64,000 nucleotides of DNA, from NCBI RefSeq assembly GCF_004803635.1, contig NZ_SSWX01000012.1, positions 1 to 64,000 on the forward strand, read 5' to 3'. The position numbers and the translations under genes were made by a program. Shown piece by piece: positions 26,532 through 35,636 of the stretch. The stretch is from Lampropedia aestuarii. Lineage in GTDB: Bacteria > Pseudomonadota > Gammaproteobacteria > Burkholderiales > Burkholderiaceae_C. Under the pieces are notes generated by a model. It was not told the origin of the DNA. It saw nothing but the letters and a program-made list of their open reading frames with translations, and did not search any database. The stretch's first letter is position 1; each line of letters opens with the position of its first letter.

Positions 26532-27617
26532 ATGTCGACCAATCAACAAACACATGACCACGATGCAAGCCGCTACCCATCCGTACCCTCAGTGACGGGA
26601 TTAACGGCCGAGCAGCCCATTTTTTTGCACCGTCCTGTGGCATCGAGTCAATCCACCGAATCTTTGCCATGGACGGTCGACAAAGTCCAGGCATTGCTGG
26701 ATTTGCCTTTCATGGATCTGCTGTTCCAAGCCCAAACCGTGCACCGTGCACATTGGCCCAACGGCGATATCGAATTGGCGACATTGCTGTCGGTCAAAAC
26801 GGGCGGTTGTCCAGAAAACTGTGGTTATTGCCCGCAGTCCGCTGAGTACGACACGGGGGTGAAAGCGCAAAAGTTGCTGGATGTGGAGGAGGTCACTGCT
26901 GCAGCCCAAGCGGCGAAAGACGCAGGGGCCACACGCTTTTGCATGGGGGCAGCCTGGCGTGCGCCCAAGGACAGGGATATTGAGAAAATCGCCAAACTGG
27001 TAGTTGCCGTCAAAGACCTGGGTATGCAAACCTGTGCGACGCTGGGAATGCTCAGCCCGCACCAGGCGACTGCCTTGCGCGATGCGGGCCTGGACTATTA
27101 CAACCACAACCTCGATAGCGCGCCTGAATACTATGACCAAGTGGTCGATACCCGCAGCTACCAAGACCGTCTGGACACATTGGAGGCTGTGCGCGCTGCT
27201 GGCATCAGCGTGTGCTGCGGCGGCATTGTGGGCATGGGCGAGGCGCCGGTGCACCGTGCTGGACTAATTGCGCAGTTGGCCAATTTGCAACCGTACCCAG
27301 AATCTGTGCCTATCAATAGTCTCGTGCCAGTGCCAGGCACGCCGTTGGCAGATTCCGACCCGGTTGATCCGCTGGATTTCGTGCGCATCATTGCGGTGGC
27401 CCGAATCACAATGCCCAAGGCGCGTGTGCGGCTCTCGGCTGGCCGCCAGCAATTGGGTGAAGCAGTGCAGGCGCTGTGCTTTTTGGCCGGCGCCAATTCG
27501 ATCTTTTATGGTGACAAGCTGCTGGTCACGGGCAATCCAGAGGCCGACTCCGATGCACGCTTGCTGGCCAAATTGGGGGTGAATGGCCACCGCGTGGAAG
27601 TGGCGCAAGAGCATTGA
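26532..27617 (+). CDS. bioB: Biotin synthase
   Basis: 361 residues. The radical-SAM cluster motif is [13 protein letters not shown] near residue 98, followed by [22 protein letters not shown] and the C-terminal [15 protein letters not shown]. It inserts sulfur into dethiobiotin using two Fe-S clusters and SAM. AGGAG lies 6 bases before the start. The N-terminal 50 residues are a variable extension. No other bio gene adjoins it. Confidence 0.97.
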   Translation: MSTNQQTHDHDASRYPSVPSVTGLTAEQPIFLHRPVASSQSTESLPWTVDKVQALLDLPFMDLLFQAQTVHRAHWPNGDIELATLLSVKTGGCPENCGYCPQSAEYDTGVKAQKLLDVEEVTAAAQAAKDAGATRFCMGAAWRAPKDRDIEKIAKLVVAVKDLGMQTCATLGMLSPHQATALRDAGLDYYNHNLDSAPEYYDQVVDTRSYQDRLDTLEAVRAAGISVCCGGIVGMGEAPVHRAGLIAQLANLQPYPESVPINSLVPVPGTPLADSDPVDPLDFVRIIAVARITMPKARVRLSAGRQQLGEAVQALCFLAGANSIFYGDKLLVTGNPEADSDARLLAKLGVNGHRVEVAQEH

Positions 27618-27673
27618 GGGTGCGGTGAATGGAGGGCGCAGACCGTTTGTTGCGCCCATCGTTTATTGATGGA

Positions 27674-28663
27674 TTAGCTGGCTCGCGGCTTGGTTGGGCG
27701 CAGCGTCAAGATCGCTCCACCCACGCCGCTGCAGACAATCATCGCAATGCCAAAGAATGATATTTCGTCGGGGATATTGTCAAACAGCAACCAGCCCAGC
27801 AAGGTTGCGATAGCAACTTGCACATAGAGGTAGGGCATCAGCACCGTACTTTTGGCAAAGCGGTACGCATGGATCAGCAGCAAGTGCCCAACGGTTCCGC
27901 AAATGCCGCCAGCGATCATCGTCGCCCAAATGGCCCAGTGGAAATCAGGTGTTTGCCAAAAGAACGGCAGCACACAGGAGGCCAGCACCAACCCCAGCAC
28001 GCCTGTATACAAATGTGTGGTTAAGGGTTCGTCGTATTGGGCGACGTGGGCGGTCACCAACAAATAAATGACGTTCGAGACCACTTGCATCAGAGGAAAC
28101 AAGATATACCAGCCTAAGCCCACATTGCCTGGGCGCACGATCACCAGTGCACCGGACAGTGCCAACGCCAATAAAAGCCAGCGTGCAATCGAGAGTTTCT
28201 CGTGCAGCACCAGCATGGCCAAGACCGACACAACCACCGGTGCAATCAGGGCAATGGCTGTGAACTCAGCGATCATGATGTAGCGCAGGCTGAGAAAGGC
28301 AAAGGCGTTGCTCATCACAAAACAACACGCACGCACAATTTGCCAGGGCCAGTTATTGCTGCGTGGCAGCCATTGGCCGGTTTTCTTGTACAGCATCCCC
28401 ATGGTCAAAGTGGTGTGCACCAGATAGCGTATCCACAAGGCCATCAACACGGGCACTACGGCCGCTACGTAGCGTACGCTGCTGTCTAACAATCCGAAAA
28501 ATACCACGGCCAGGCAAGTCAATAGGATGCCCGTGATGGCGGAGGGATGGGATTTGGTGGTCACTGCGCGTGGATGAACGAAAGCGGTCAAAAGATGTGC
28601 GCGGGATACGCGCATATGCCTGCTTGGCTCATGGGCCTTGGTATCGTGTGAGAAAGCACGCAT
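27674..28663 (-). CDS. EamA/DMT family transporter
   Basis: Up to 329 residues with ten hydrophobic segments in two EamA repeats (first helix from ITGILLTCLAVVFFGLLDSS; second repeat from VGLGWYILFPLMQVVSNVIY). It is an inner-membrane exporter of the drug/metabolite superfamily with unknown substrate. The start is uncertain: 28663 gives a 40-residue polar N-tail, and an in-frame ATG at 28615 is possible. It converges with bioB. Confidence 0.85.
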   Translation of the reverse strand: MRAFSHDTKAHEPSRHMRVSRAHLLTAFVHPRAVTTKSHPSAITGILLTCLAVVFFGLLDSSVRYVAAVVPVLMALWIRYLVHTTLTMGMLYKKTGQWLPRSNNWPWQIVRACCFVMSNAFAFLSLRYIMIAEFTAIALIAPVVVSVLAMLVLHEKLSIARWLLLALALSGALVIVRPGNVGLGWYILFPLMQVVSNVIYLLVTAHVAQYDEPLTTHLYTGVLGLVLASCVLPFFWQTPDFHWAIWATMIAGGICGTVGHLLLIHAYRFAKSTVLMPYLYVQVAIATLLGWLLFDNIPDEISFFGIAMIVCSGVGGAILTLRPTKPRAS

Positions 28664-29046
28664 CGCTCAGCAAAGTGGATTGATGCAGCACATTCCTGGA
28701 CAACGTTCGGGTGCTGAACAGGCTGTCTGTCAGGACTGGAGCGCGGTATAGAAAGGCGATGAACAGCAGTTCAGCTGACATTATCGTGCAGTAATACTGT
28801 GTATGTTTGCAAACTCTGCAGGCCTTCGTCTGCGCTTGAGGGTCTTTATTGATTGGCACTTGGGCGCAATCGTTTTCGTCGCCGCGGTAGTACAGCCTAT
28901 GGAAGTTCGATTGGTGGCTGAGCGGGCACGTTTTGATTCATGTTATTTCACATTATGAATTCACTTTCATTCAATGGAATGTGATGATGTTGCGGTGCAA
29001 TATTGATCTCACTTTGAGGAAATTAATGCCTTATTGTGAAATTTAA
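28664..29046. other. Upstream region shared by the permease and aceA genes
   Basis: No gene is seen. The half nearer aceA (from about 28930) is AT-rich and should hold the aceA promoter. Confidence 0.4.
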
Positions 29047-29097
29047 TATATAAGACATTGAAATTAAATGAATTAATTTAAGTCATATATAAGACAT
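29047..29097 (+). promoter_or_regulatory. Paired TATATAAGACAT repeats upstream of aceA
   Basis: The 12-mer TATATAAGACAT occurs at 29047-29058 and again at 29086-29097, 39 bases apart in the same orientation, within AT-rich DNA 72-122 bases before the isocitrate lyase start. Two exact copies in direct order suggest binding sites of an activator or repressor of the glyoxylate shunt. One copy may also contribute a -10 element. Confidence 0.5.
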
Positions 29098-29168
29098 AAG
29101 AAGTAATTTTGCTTGCTTGAGACGTTAAAGTTACTCCATCGCAAACGTTTTTTAAACAGGAGTACCCG

Positions 29169-30488
29169 ATGACCAAGCAACTCAACCGTGAACAGCAAAT
29201 CGCAGCTCTCGAAAAAGACTGGGCAGAAAATCCACGCTGGAAAGGCGTGAAACGCGCTTACTCGGCAGCCGATGTTGTTCGTCTGCGCGGCAGCCAGCAC
29301 ATTGAGCACACCTTGGCACGTCAAGGCGCTGAGAAATTGTGGGCAAAGATCAATGGTGGCGCTAAAAAAGGCTATGTGAACGCCTTTGGTGCGATCAGCG
29401 CAGGTCAGGCGATGCAACAAGCCAAAGCAGGTCTTGAGGCGGTTTATCTGTCTGGCTGGCAAGTGGCTGCTGATGGCAACACCAGCGAGACCATGTACCC
29501 AGACCAGTCGCTGTACGCTTACGACTCGGTGCCAACCATGGTGCGCCGCATCAACAACACTTTCAAACGTGCCGATGAGATCCAATGGGGCCGTGGCATC
29601 AACCCAGGCGATGAACAATTCATCGACTACTTCCTGCCTATCGTGGCCGATGCAGAAGCCGGCTTTGGTGGCGTGCTCAATGCTTTTGAGCTGATGAAGA
29701 ACATGATCTCAGCCGGTGCTGCTGGCGTGCACTTCGAAGACCAATTGGCAGCAGTGAAAAAATGCGGCCACATGGGCGGCAAAGTGCTGGTGCCAACGCA
29801 AGAGGCAATTGAAAAACTGGTGGCTGCACGTTTTGCTGCTGACGTAATGGGCGTGCCTACCATTGTGCTGGCCCGCACCGATGCAGAGGCCGCCAACCTG
29901 ATCACCAGCGACCACGACGCCAATGACAAGCCATTCTTGACTGGCGAGCGCACGCAGGAAGGTTTTTACCGCGTCAAAAACGGTTTGGAACAAGCGATCA
30001 GCCGTGGTGTTGCTTACGCTCCCTACGCCGATCTGGTGTGGTGCGAAACTGGTACGCCAGATCTGGGCTTTGCGCGTGAATTTGCCCAAGCCGTGCACGC
30101 CAAATGCCCAGGCAAGCTGCTGTCTTACAACTGCTCGCCATCATTCAACTGGAAGAAAAACCTGGACGACAAAACCATTGCAGCTTTCCAGGAAGAATTG
30201 TCGGCACTGGGCTACAAGTACCAGTTCATCACCTTGGCCGGTATCCATATCAACTGGTACAACACATTCCAGTTCGCCCATGCATACGCCAACGGCGAAG
30301 GCATGAAGCATTACGTGGAAATGGTGCAAGAGCCAGAGTTCGCCGCACGTGAGAAGGGCTACACCTTTGTGTCTCACCAGCAAGAGGTGGGTGCAGGCTA
30401 CTTTGATGATGTCACTACTGTGATTCAAGGCGGCAGCTCCAGCGTGAAAGCCTTGACAGGTTCGACCGAAGAAGAGCAGTTCCACTAA
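29169..30488 (+). CDS. aceA: Isocitrate lyase
   Basis: 439 residues. The catalytic loop [16 protein letters not shown] lies near residue 197, with [25 protein letters not shown] and the C-terminal [18 protein letters not shown]. It splits isocitrate into glyoxylate and succinate in the glyoxylate shunt. AGGAG precedes the start. It is monocistronic with its own terminator, and no malate synthase gene adjoins it. The paired 12-mers upstream are candidate control sites. Confidence 0.97.
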   Translation: MTKQLNREQQIAALEKDWAENPRWKGVKRAYSAADVVRLRGSQHIEHTLARQGAEKLWAKINGGAKKGYVNAFGAISAGQAMQQAKAGLEAVYLSGWQVAADGNTSETMYPDQSLYAYDSVPTMVRRINNTFKRADEIQWGRGINPGDEQFIDYFLPIVADAEAGFGGVLNAFELMKNMISAGAAGVHFEDQLAAVKKCGHMGGKVLVPTQEAIEKLVAARFAADVMGVPTIVLARTDAEAANLITSDHDANDKPFLTGERTQEGFYRVKNGLEQAISRGVAYAPYADLVWCETGTPDLGFAREFAQAVHAKCPGKLLSYNCSPSFNWKKNLDDKTIAAFQEELSALGYKYQFITLAGIHINWYNTFQFAHAYANGEGMKHYVEMVQEPEFAAREKGYTFVSHQQEVGAGYFDDVTTVIQGGSSSVKALTGSTEEEQFH

Positions 30489-30543
30489 AAGCCAGGTCGT
30501 GCCATCCAGCAGCATCGGGGGGTGTTGGTGGATGGCAAAGCAC

Positions 30544-30568
30544 AAAGCCCGCACAAGCGGGCTTTTTT
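30544..30568 (+). terminator. Terminator after aceA
   Basis: AAGCCCGC and GCGGGCTT form a stem around ACAA, followed by six Ts. It starts about 55 bases past the aceA stop. Confidence 0.88.
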
Positions 30569-30845
30569 ATGGGAAAATGCCAAGCTATTGAGAGCTTTAG
30601 CTGCGTAGCACCTGCACGCCCTGCACAATAGCAGGCAACGGCAGCGCACAGAGCTAGGGCTGAGACGGCATCATAGATGAAAGTCTTTATTGCAAACCAT
30701 GAGTGAACAGCGCCGAACGCCATTGTGATGAGTCCAACCCTGCCTGCCAGGGAGGTTGTTTGCGCCTGTTTGTTCTGTATGCTGACCATTCAAGCGCGGC
30801 CTTTGCCGCGTTTTTCTTTTTAATTCTGGCCTTGCTGGTATTTTC
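30569..30845 (+). promoter_or_regulatory. thrS leader region with terminator-like hairpin
   Basis: The stretch holds no gene. GCGGC (30796-30800), CTTT and GCCGC, then TTTTTCTTTTT, form an intrinsic-terminator shape ending only about 24 bases before the thrS ATG. Placed there it may act as an attenuator of thrS-infC; alternatively it ends a short upstream transcript. No ribosome site is visible before thrS. Confidence 0.45.
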
Positions 30846-32765
30846 ATGATTCACATTACCCTTCCAGATGGCTCGCTGCGCGAGTTTGATCAACCCGTTT
30901 CTGTGGCCGATGTGGCCCTCTCGATTGGCCCAGGCTTGGCCAAAAATACGGTAGCGGGCAAGGTCGATGGTCGTTTAGTGGATGCCAGCGACGTGATCGA
31001 CCATGACGCCAAACTGCAAATCATCACCCCTAAAGACGAAGAGGGCGTGGAGATCATTCGCCACTCGTGCGCCCACTTGGTTGGCCATGCGGTCAAGCAG
31101 TTGTTTCCAACTGCCAAGATGGTGATTGGCCCTGTCATTGACGAAGGCTTCTATTACGACATCTCATTTGAGCGCCCATTTACGAATGAGGACTTGGCGG
31201 CCATTGAAGCCCGCATGAAAGAGCTGATCGCCAAGGATTACGACGTGATCAAGCGCATGACACCCCGCGACGAAGTCATTCGCATCTTCAAGGACCGTGG
31301 TGAAGACTACAAGCTGCGCCTGGTCGAAGACATGCCTGACGAAACCGCAATGGGCCTGTATTTTCACGAAGAATATGTGGATATGTGCCGTGGTCCACAC
31401 GTGCCCAACACCCGCTTTCTCAAAGCATTCAAGCTGACCAAACTGGCCGGTGCCTACTGGCGTGGGGATTCTCGCAACGAGCAATTGCAGCGCATCTATG
31501 GCACTGCATGGGCCGATAAAAAGCAGCTCGATGCCTATATTCAACGCATCGAAGAAGCAGAAAAGCGAGACCACCGCAAACTGGGCAAAGAGCTGGATTG
31601 GTTCCACCAGGACGAGCACTCACCAGGCACCGTGTTCTGGCACCCCAAAGGCTGGATTGTTTGGCAGCAGGTCGAGCAGTACATGCGCCGTGTTTACCAG
31701 GACAATGGCTACCAAGAGGTCAAAGGCCCGCAAATTCTGGACAAGACTTTATGGGAGCGAACCGGCCACTGGGACAAATACCGTGAAAACATGTTCACGA
31801 CTGACAGCGAAAAGCGCGAGTACGCGCTCAAGCCGATGAACTGCCCAGGCCACTTGTTGATCTTCAACCAGGGCATGAAGAGCTACCGCGATCTGCCACT
31901 GCGCTACGGCGAGTTTGGCCAGTGCCACCGCAATGAGCCTTCGGGCGGCTTGCATGGCATCATGCGCGTGCGTGCGTTTACGCAAGACGACGGCCATATT
32001 TTCTGTACAGAAGAGCAGTTGCAACAAGAAGTGCAGCACTTCACCCAGTTGCTGCAAAGCGTCTACCGTGACTTTGGCTTTAGTGACATCATCTACAAAG
32101 TGGCCACACGCCCAGAAAAGCGCATTGGCACTGAGGAGAGTTGGGACAAGGCCGAAGGTGCTTTGATCGAGAGCTTGAAAGCCGCAGGCGTTGAATACCG
32201 CATTGCCGAAGGCGATGGTGCATTCTACGGCCCGAAACTGGAGTACACCTTGCGTGATGCGCTGGGCCGAGAGTGGCAGTGCGGCACGATCCAAGTCGAT
32301 CCATCCATGCCTGAGCGCTTGGGTGCAGAGTACGTCGGTGAAGATGGCGCACGCCACCGCCCATTGATGCTGCACCGTGCCATTGTGGGCAGCTTGGAGC
32401 GTTTTATTGGTATTTTGATCGAGCATTACGCAGGAGCGATGCCAGTGTGGCTGGCGCCTGAACAGGTCAGTGTGCTCAATATCACCGACTCACAAGCCGA
32501 TTACTGTCGCGAAATTGTCGCAAAACTTCAAAAAGCCTTGCCACACAACCCTATTCGTGCGAGTGTGGATCTGCGCAATGAGAAGATCAACTATAAAATA
32601 CGCGAACACGCCATGCAGAAGGTGCCATTTATTTTGGTTGCCGGTGACAAGGAAAAAGCCGCAGGCACTGTGGCTGTCCGGGGTCGAGGCAATCAGGACC
32701 TTGGCGTGATGCCACTGGAGCAATTCATTGCAATGTTGACTGAGAAAATCCTCAACAAAGAATGA
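30846..32765 (+). CDS. thrS: Threonyl-tRNA synthetase
   Basis: 639 residues: TGS domain (residues 1-60), editing domain with [16 protein letters not shown] near residue 75, then the class II catalytic core with the zinc-binding [11 protein letters not shown] near residue 333, [14 protein letters not shown] and [13 protein letters not shown], and a C-terminal anticodon-binding domain. It charges tRNA(Thr). infC follows 118 bases downstream, the conserved bacterial order. A terminator-like hairpin just ahead of the start suggests attenuation. Confidence 0.98.
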   Translation: MIHITLPDGSLREFDQPVSVADVALSIGPGLAKNTVAGKVDGRLVDASDVIDHDAKLQIITPKDEEGVEIIRHSCAHLVGHAVKQLFPTAKMVIGPVIDEGFYYDISFERPFTNEDLAAIEARMKELIAKDYDVIKRMTPRDEVIRIFKDRGEDYKLRLVEDMPDETAMGLYFHEEYVDMCRGPHVPNTRFLKAFKLTKLAGAYWRGDSRNEQLQRIYGTAWADKKQLDAYIQRIEEAEKRDHRKLGKELDWFHQDEHSPGTVFWHPKGWIVWQQVEQYMRRVYQDNGYQEVKGPQILDKTLWERTGHWDKYRENMFTTDSEKREYALKPMNCPGHLLIFNQGMKSYRDLPLRYGEFGQCHRNEPSGGLHGIMRVRAFTQDDGHIFCTEEQLQQEVQHFTQLLQSVYRDFGFSDIIYKVATRPEKRIGTEESWDKAEGALIESLKAAGVEYRIAEGDGAFYGPKLEYTLRDALGREWQCGTIQVDPSMPERLGAEYVGEDGARHRPLMLHRAIVGSLERFIGILIEHYAGAMPVWLAPEQVSVLNITDSQADYCREIVAKLQKALPHNPIRASVDLRNEKINYKIREHAMQKVPFILVAGDKEKAAGTVAVRGRGNQDLGVMPLEQFIAMLTEKILNKE

Positions 32766-32883
32766 AGCACATGCTGCAGTGATTGCTTTGTATGAAGCAT
32801 TGCTGCTGCAATTGTCTGCGCCGCTCAAGCTGATCCTAGCCAATGAGCGGCTTGATTGAAACCAACCCTTGAAGGTGAGAGCC

Positions 32884-33492
32884 ATAGCTACTGAATACCG
32901 TGACCGTCGCCACCGTGAAGAGCGCAAGCACCGTTTGAACCGTGAAATCAATGCCCCTGAGCTGCGTTTAACCGGACCTGATAATGAGCCTATCGGCGTT
33001 GTAAGCCTGCAGGAAGCTTTGCGCATGGCAGGTGACTTGGATGTGGATCTGGTTGAGATTGCCGCCAACGCAACTCCGCCTGTGGCACGTTTGATTGACT
33101 ACGGCAAATTCAAATACCAAGAGCAAAAGCGTGCTGCTGATGCCAAGGCAAAGCAAACCGTCATTGACATCAAAGAAGTGAAGTTCCGCCCAGGAACGGA
33201 CGATGGCGACTACAACATCAAAGTGCGCAATATTCGCCGCTTTTTGGATGACGGCGATAAAGTCAAGATCACTTTGCGCTTTCGTGGCCGTGAAATTACC
33301 CACCAAAATCTGGGTCTGGACTTGCTCAACCGTCTGCGCGATGAACTGGCCGATATCATTGTGGTCGAGCAGTTTCCTAAACTGGAAGGTCGCCAAATGA
33401 TCATGATGATTGCGCCACAACGCAAGAAGGCAGCTACATCTGCCAAGCCAAAGGGAGCAGAGGCCGCTGCGCCTGAGGCTAAAGAAGAGTAA
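32884..33492 (+). CDS. infC: Translation initiation factor IF-3, non-ATG start
   Basis: 202 residues. [53 protein letters not shown] and [13 protein letters not shown] are IF-3 hallmarks. The start is placed at ATA 32884, with AAGGTG 6 bases upstream, because the encoded ATEYRDRR corresponds to the MATEFRDRR-type N-terminus known in related species. An in-frame TTG at 32869 would put the ribosome site inside the gene. infC classically uses AUU/AUA/AUC so that IF-3 can repress its own translation. A Lys/Ala-rich tail extends the C-terminus. rpmI and rplT do not follow. Confidence 0.95.
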   Translation: MATEYRDRRHREERKHRLNREINAPELRLTGPDNEPIGVVSLQEALRMAGDLDVDLVEIAANATPPVARLIDYGKFKYQEQKRAADAKAKQTVIDIKEVKFRPGTDDGDYNIKVRNIRRFLDDGDKVKITLRFRGREITHQNLGLDLLNRLRDELADIIVVEQFPKLEGRQMIMMIAPQRKKAATSAKPKGAEAAAPEAKEE

Positions 33493-33523
33493 GCACCAGG
33501 CCTAGAGCTTGTTGCTGTGAAAG

Positions 33524-33556
33524 GCCGCCACCTGCTTGCAGTTGGCGGCTTTTTTG
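33524..33556 (+). terminator. Terminator after infC
   Basis: GCCGCCA (33524-33530) pairs with TGGCGGC (33543-33549) and is followed by six Ts. It closes the thrS-infC transcript where rpmI-rplT would be expected. Confidence 0.88.
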
Positions 33557-33658
33557 TGTTTTAGCGCGCGAAAAGTCGGCTATGTACTTTGCGACTTGTC
33601 TGCAAGCATGTTGTGATGGCAAGGAGCTTGGGTTGTCACACACAGATACCGCACACAT

Positions 33659-33686
33659 GAAAAAGGCTCCTAGCAGCTAGGAGCCT
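33659..33686 (-). terminator. Terminator for the bacterioferritin gene
   Basis: Read on the minus strand, AGGCTCCTAGC pairs with GCTAGGAGCCT around a single base, followed by TTTTTC. It lies about 100 bases past the bacterioferritin stop. Confidence 0.85.
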
Positions 33687-33783
33687 GTTCGCCTTCACTG
33701 CTGATGCACGCTTTGCGTTGCATCGCCGGGCGCAGTAGCAGGTGTGGTTGTTGCTTCAAGCAGCTTAGCCGCCTTGGCAAAGA

Positions 33784-34263
33784 TCAATGCGATTGTTCCT
33801 GCATTTGCGATTGCAGGTAGTTTGGCAGCCCAGTTTTTTCAATCAGTGACAGCTGGGTTTCCAGGAAATCAATGCGCTCTTCAATGTCTTCAAGCATCTC
33901 TTGCAGCAGATCGCGCGACACGAAATCCATTGCCGTTTCAGCCTGCGCAATGCCTGCTTTCAGGGCTTTTTGTGATTCAAGCTCCAGTTGCAAATCGCAT
34001 TCCAGCAACTCTTGCACATCCTCACCAATGCGCAATTTACCCAAATCTTGCAAATTGGGCAGTCCATCGAGCAGGAAGATACGTGCCATCAGCTCGTCCG
34101 ACTGCTTCATGGCCTTGATCGAGGCCTTGTACTCAGACTGGCCCAAAATACCAAAACCCCAGTGCTGCAACATGCGGTAGTGCACAAAGGTCTGGTTGAT
34201 ATTGGTCAGCAGGATTTTGAGTTCAGCCTGCAAGTGGCTCATGACTTGTGGGTCACCGATCAT
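33784..34263 (-). CDS. Bacterioferritin, haem-ligand subunit lacking ferroxidase site
   Basis: 159 residues that align along the whole length of E. coli Bfr (same numbering from MIGDP). Met52, the haem ligand, and Glu94 are kept. The other di-iron ferroxidase ligands are changed: Glu18 to Leu, Glu51 to Ala, His54 to Gln, Glu127 to Ile and His130 to Arg. It should still fold into the four-helix bundle and bind haem at the subunit interface but cannot oxidise iron by itself, so it probably co-assembles with a catalytic subunit encoded elsewhere. ATG 34263 has GGAGAG upstream. No bfd gene adjoins it. Confidence 0.9.
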   Translation of the reverse strand: MIGDPQVMSHLQAELKILLTNINQTFVHYRMLQHWGFGILGQSEYKASIKAMKQSDELMARIFLLDGLPNLQDLGKLRIGEDVQELLECDLQLELESQKALKAGIAQAETAMDFVSRDLLQEMLEDIEERIDFLETQLSLIEKTGLPNYLQSQMQEQSH

Positions 34264-34673
34264 GGGGCTCTCCATTTCATTATTAATCGCGATTCAGTAA
34301 ATGCTATTGTTTCAAGCTTAGCGCCATCTGGCAATCCATTCCCATGCGTGCGCAGTCGGGTTGCGCTTGATATTAAGAACGGTTCTCTCTACGCGCCGCA
34401 ACAGACGGTCGAGCAGTCCATAACGCGCTCTATGCAGCTGCACGCAGGCTGCGCAGCCGCACAAGCCGCACAAGCCGCGAAGGACGTGCAGGACACAGGC
34501 GCAGTTAAGGCACTGGTTCTGAAGCAGCCTATGCTTGCGCAAAAAGGGGCAAGGCCACAGCTCGCCGGTATTGTCCAGCTTTTCTCAGTGCGATTGACGG
34601 CGCTGTGCTGGTTGAGAGGCTTGCACGGCGCTAACTGGTGCAGTCACGTGCTTGAGCGGCTGCCCCACTTGTC
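34264..34673. other. 410-bp gap between PPK2 and bacterioferritin genes
   Basis: No convincing gene. A bacterioferritin-associated ferredoxin gene was looked for here and not found. A short Ala/Gln-coding repeat (GCACAAGCCGCACAAGCCGC near 34458) gives chance open frames. Confidence 0.4.
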
Positions 34674-35555
34674 TCATCGGCTTTTCTTGCCATTGGCTTT
34701 TTTGCCGGTGGCTTCAGGCTTGCCGGGATGGGTTTCGGCACTATGGTATTGCGCGCGGATGGCTTGAATGTCGACCGTAGGTGCTGGCAATTGCATATGC
34801 AGGTCCTGCAGCGTTGCGGCAATGATTTGCGATGCCGCGAGATTGCGGAACCACTTGTTGTTGGAGGGCAAAACATACCAAGGCGCGTAGGCGGTTGAGC
34901 ATTTATTCAGCATGGCCTCGTAGGCGCCGATATAGTCGTCCCATAAAGCGCGCTCAGTGTAGTCGCTGTCGGAAATTTTCCATTGGCGCATGGGGTCGTC
35001 CAGGCGCTCGCCAAAGCGCTTGAGTTGCTCCTCGGGGGAGATCATCAAAAAGAATTTGATGATGGTGACACCGCTTTCGTGCAGCAGCTGCTCGAATTCA
35101 TTGATGCGATCGTAGCGTGTGGTCCAGACCGATTTTGGCACCAGATTGTGCACACGTGCAACCAACACATCCTCGTAATGCGAGCGGTTGAAAACCGCCA
35201 CCTGGCCCAGGCCAGGCGTGTGCGGGTGCACGCGCCACAGGAAGTCATGCGCACGCTCTTGCGGGGTTGGCTGCTTGAAGCCAGTCACACTCACGCCCTG
35301 CGGGTTCATGCCTTTGATTACATGCCAGCAGACCCCGTCCTTGCCGGCCGCATCAATGCCTTGAAGCACGATCAGCAGCGCATGCTGCTTCTCGCCGTAG
35401 AGCAGGCGCTGGTGCTCGGCAATCGTACTGAGGTGCTTGGCAATCTCTTCAGCTGCTTCTTTTTCGCTGTCGTGCGAGCCGTGCCAGGCTGGATCGAGCT
35501 TGCTGAGCCGAACTTTAGAGCCGGGTTTGACGATCAGTTTTTTGCGGTAGTCCAT
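34674..35555 (-). CDS. Polyphosphate kinase 2 family protein
   Basis: 293 residues. Walker A GIDAAGKDG near residue 68, the Walker B region VAVFNRSHYEDVL near residue 122, and ISPEEQLKRFGERLDDP then WDDYIGAYEAML in the lid and C-terminal part fit PPK2. It transfers phosphate from polyphosphate to nucleoside mono- or diphosphates. A basic GKKANGKKSR tail ends the protein. It lies downstream of the proton ATPase gene on the same strand, with 81 bases between, and may be co-transcribed. Confidence 0.92.
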   Translation of the reverse strand: MDYRKKLIVKPGSKVRLSKLDPAWHGSHDSEKEAAEEIAKHLSTIAEHQRLLYGEKQHALLIVLQGIDAAGKDGVCWHVIKGMNPQGVSVTGFKQPTPQERAHDFLWRVHPHTPGLGQVAVFNRSHYEDVLVARVHNLVPKSVWTTRYDRINEFEQLLHESGVTIIKFFLMISPEEQLKRFGERLDDPMRQWKISDSDYTERALWDDYIGAYEAMLNKCSTAYAPWYVLPSNNKWFRNLAASQIIAATLQDLHMQLPAPTVDIQAIRAQYHSAETHPGKPEATGKKANGKKSR

Positions 35556-35636
35556 CCGTTTCTCTCCCTCATGAATTGAATCTGTTGGCGGTGCGTGCTT
35601 GGCTCACTGGCCCGGCGGGTCAGCCGGGCGGGTAGA

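Noticed and set aside
34318-34542. Cys-rich minus-strand frame upstream of bacterioferritin, considered as a Bfd ferredoxin
   Set aside because: Cysteine spacing does not fit the Bfd C-x-C and C-x2-C pattern and the frame lacks a ribosome site.
33988-34767. 259-codon plus-strand frame across bacterioferritin and PPK2 ends
   Set aside because: It runs antisense through two well-supported genes and bridges a non-coding gap.
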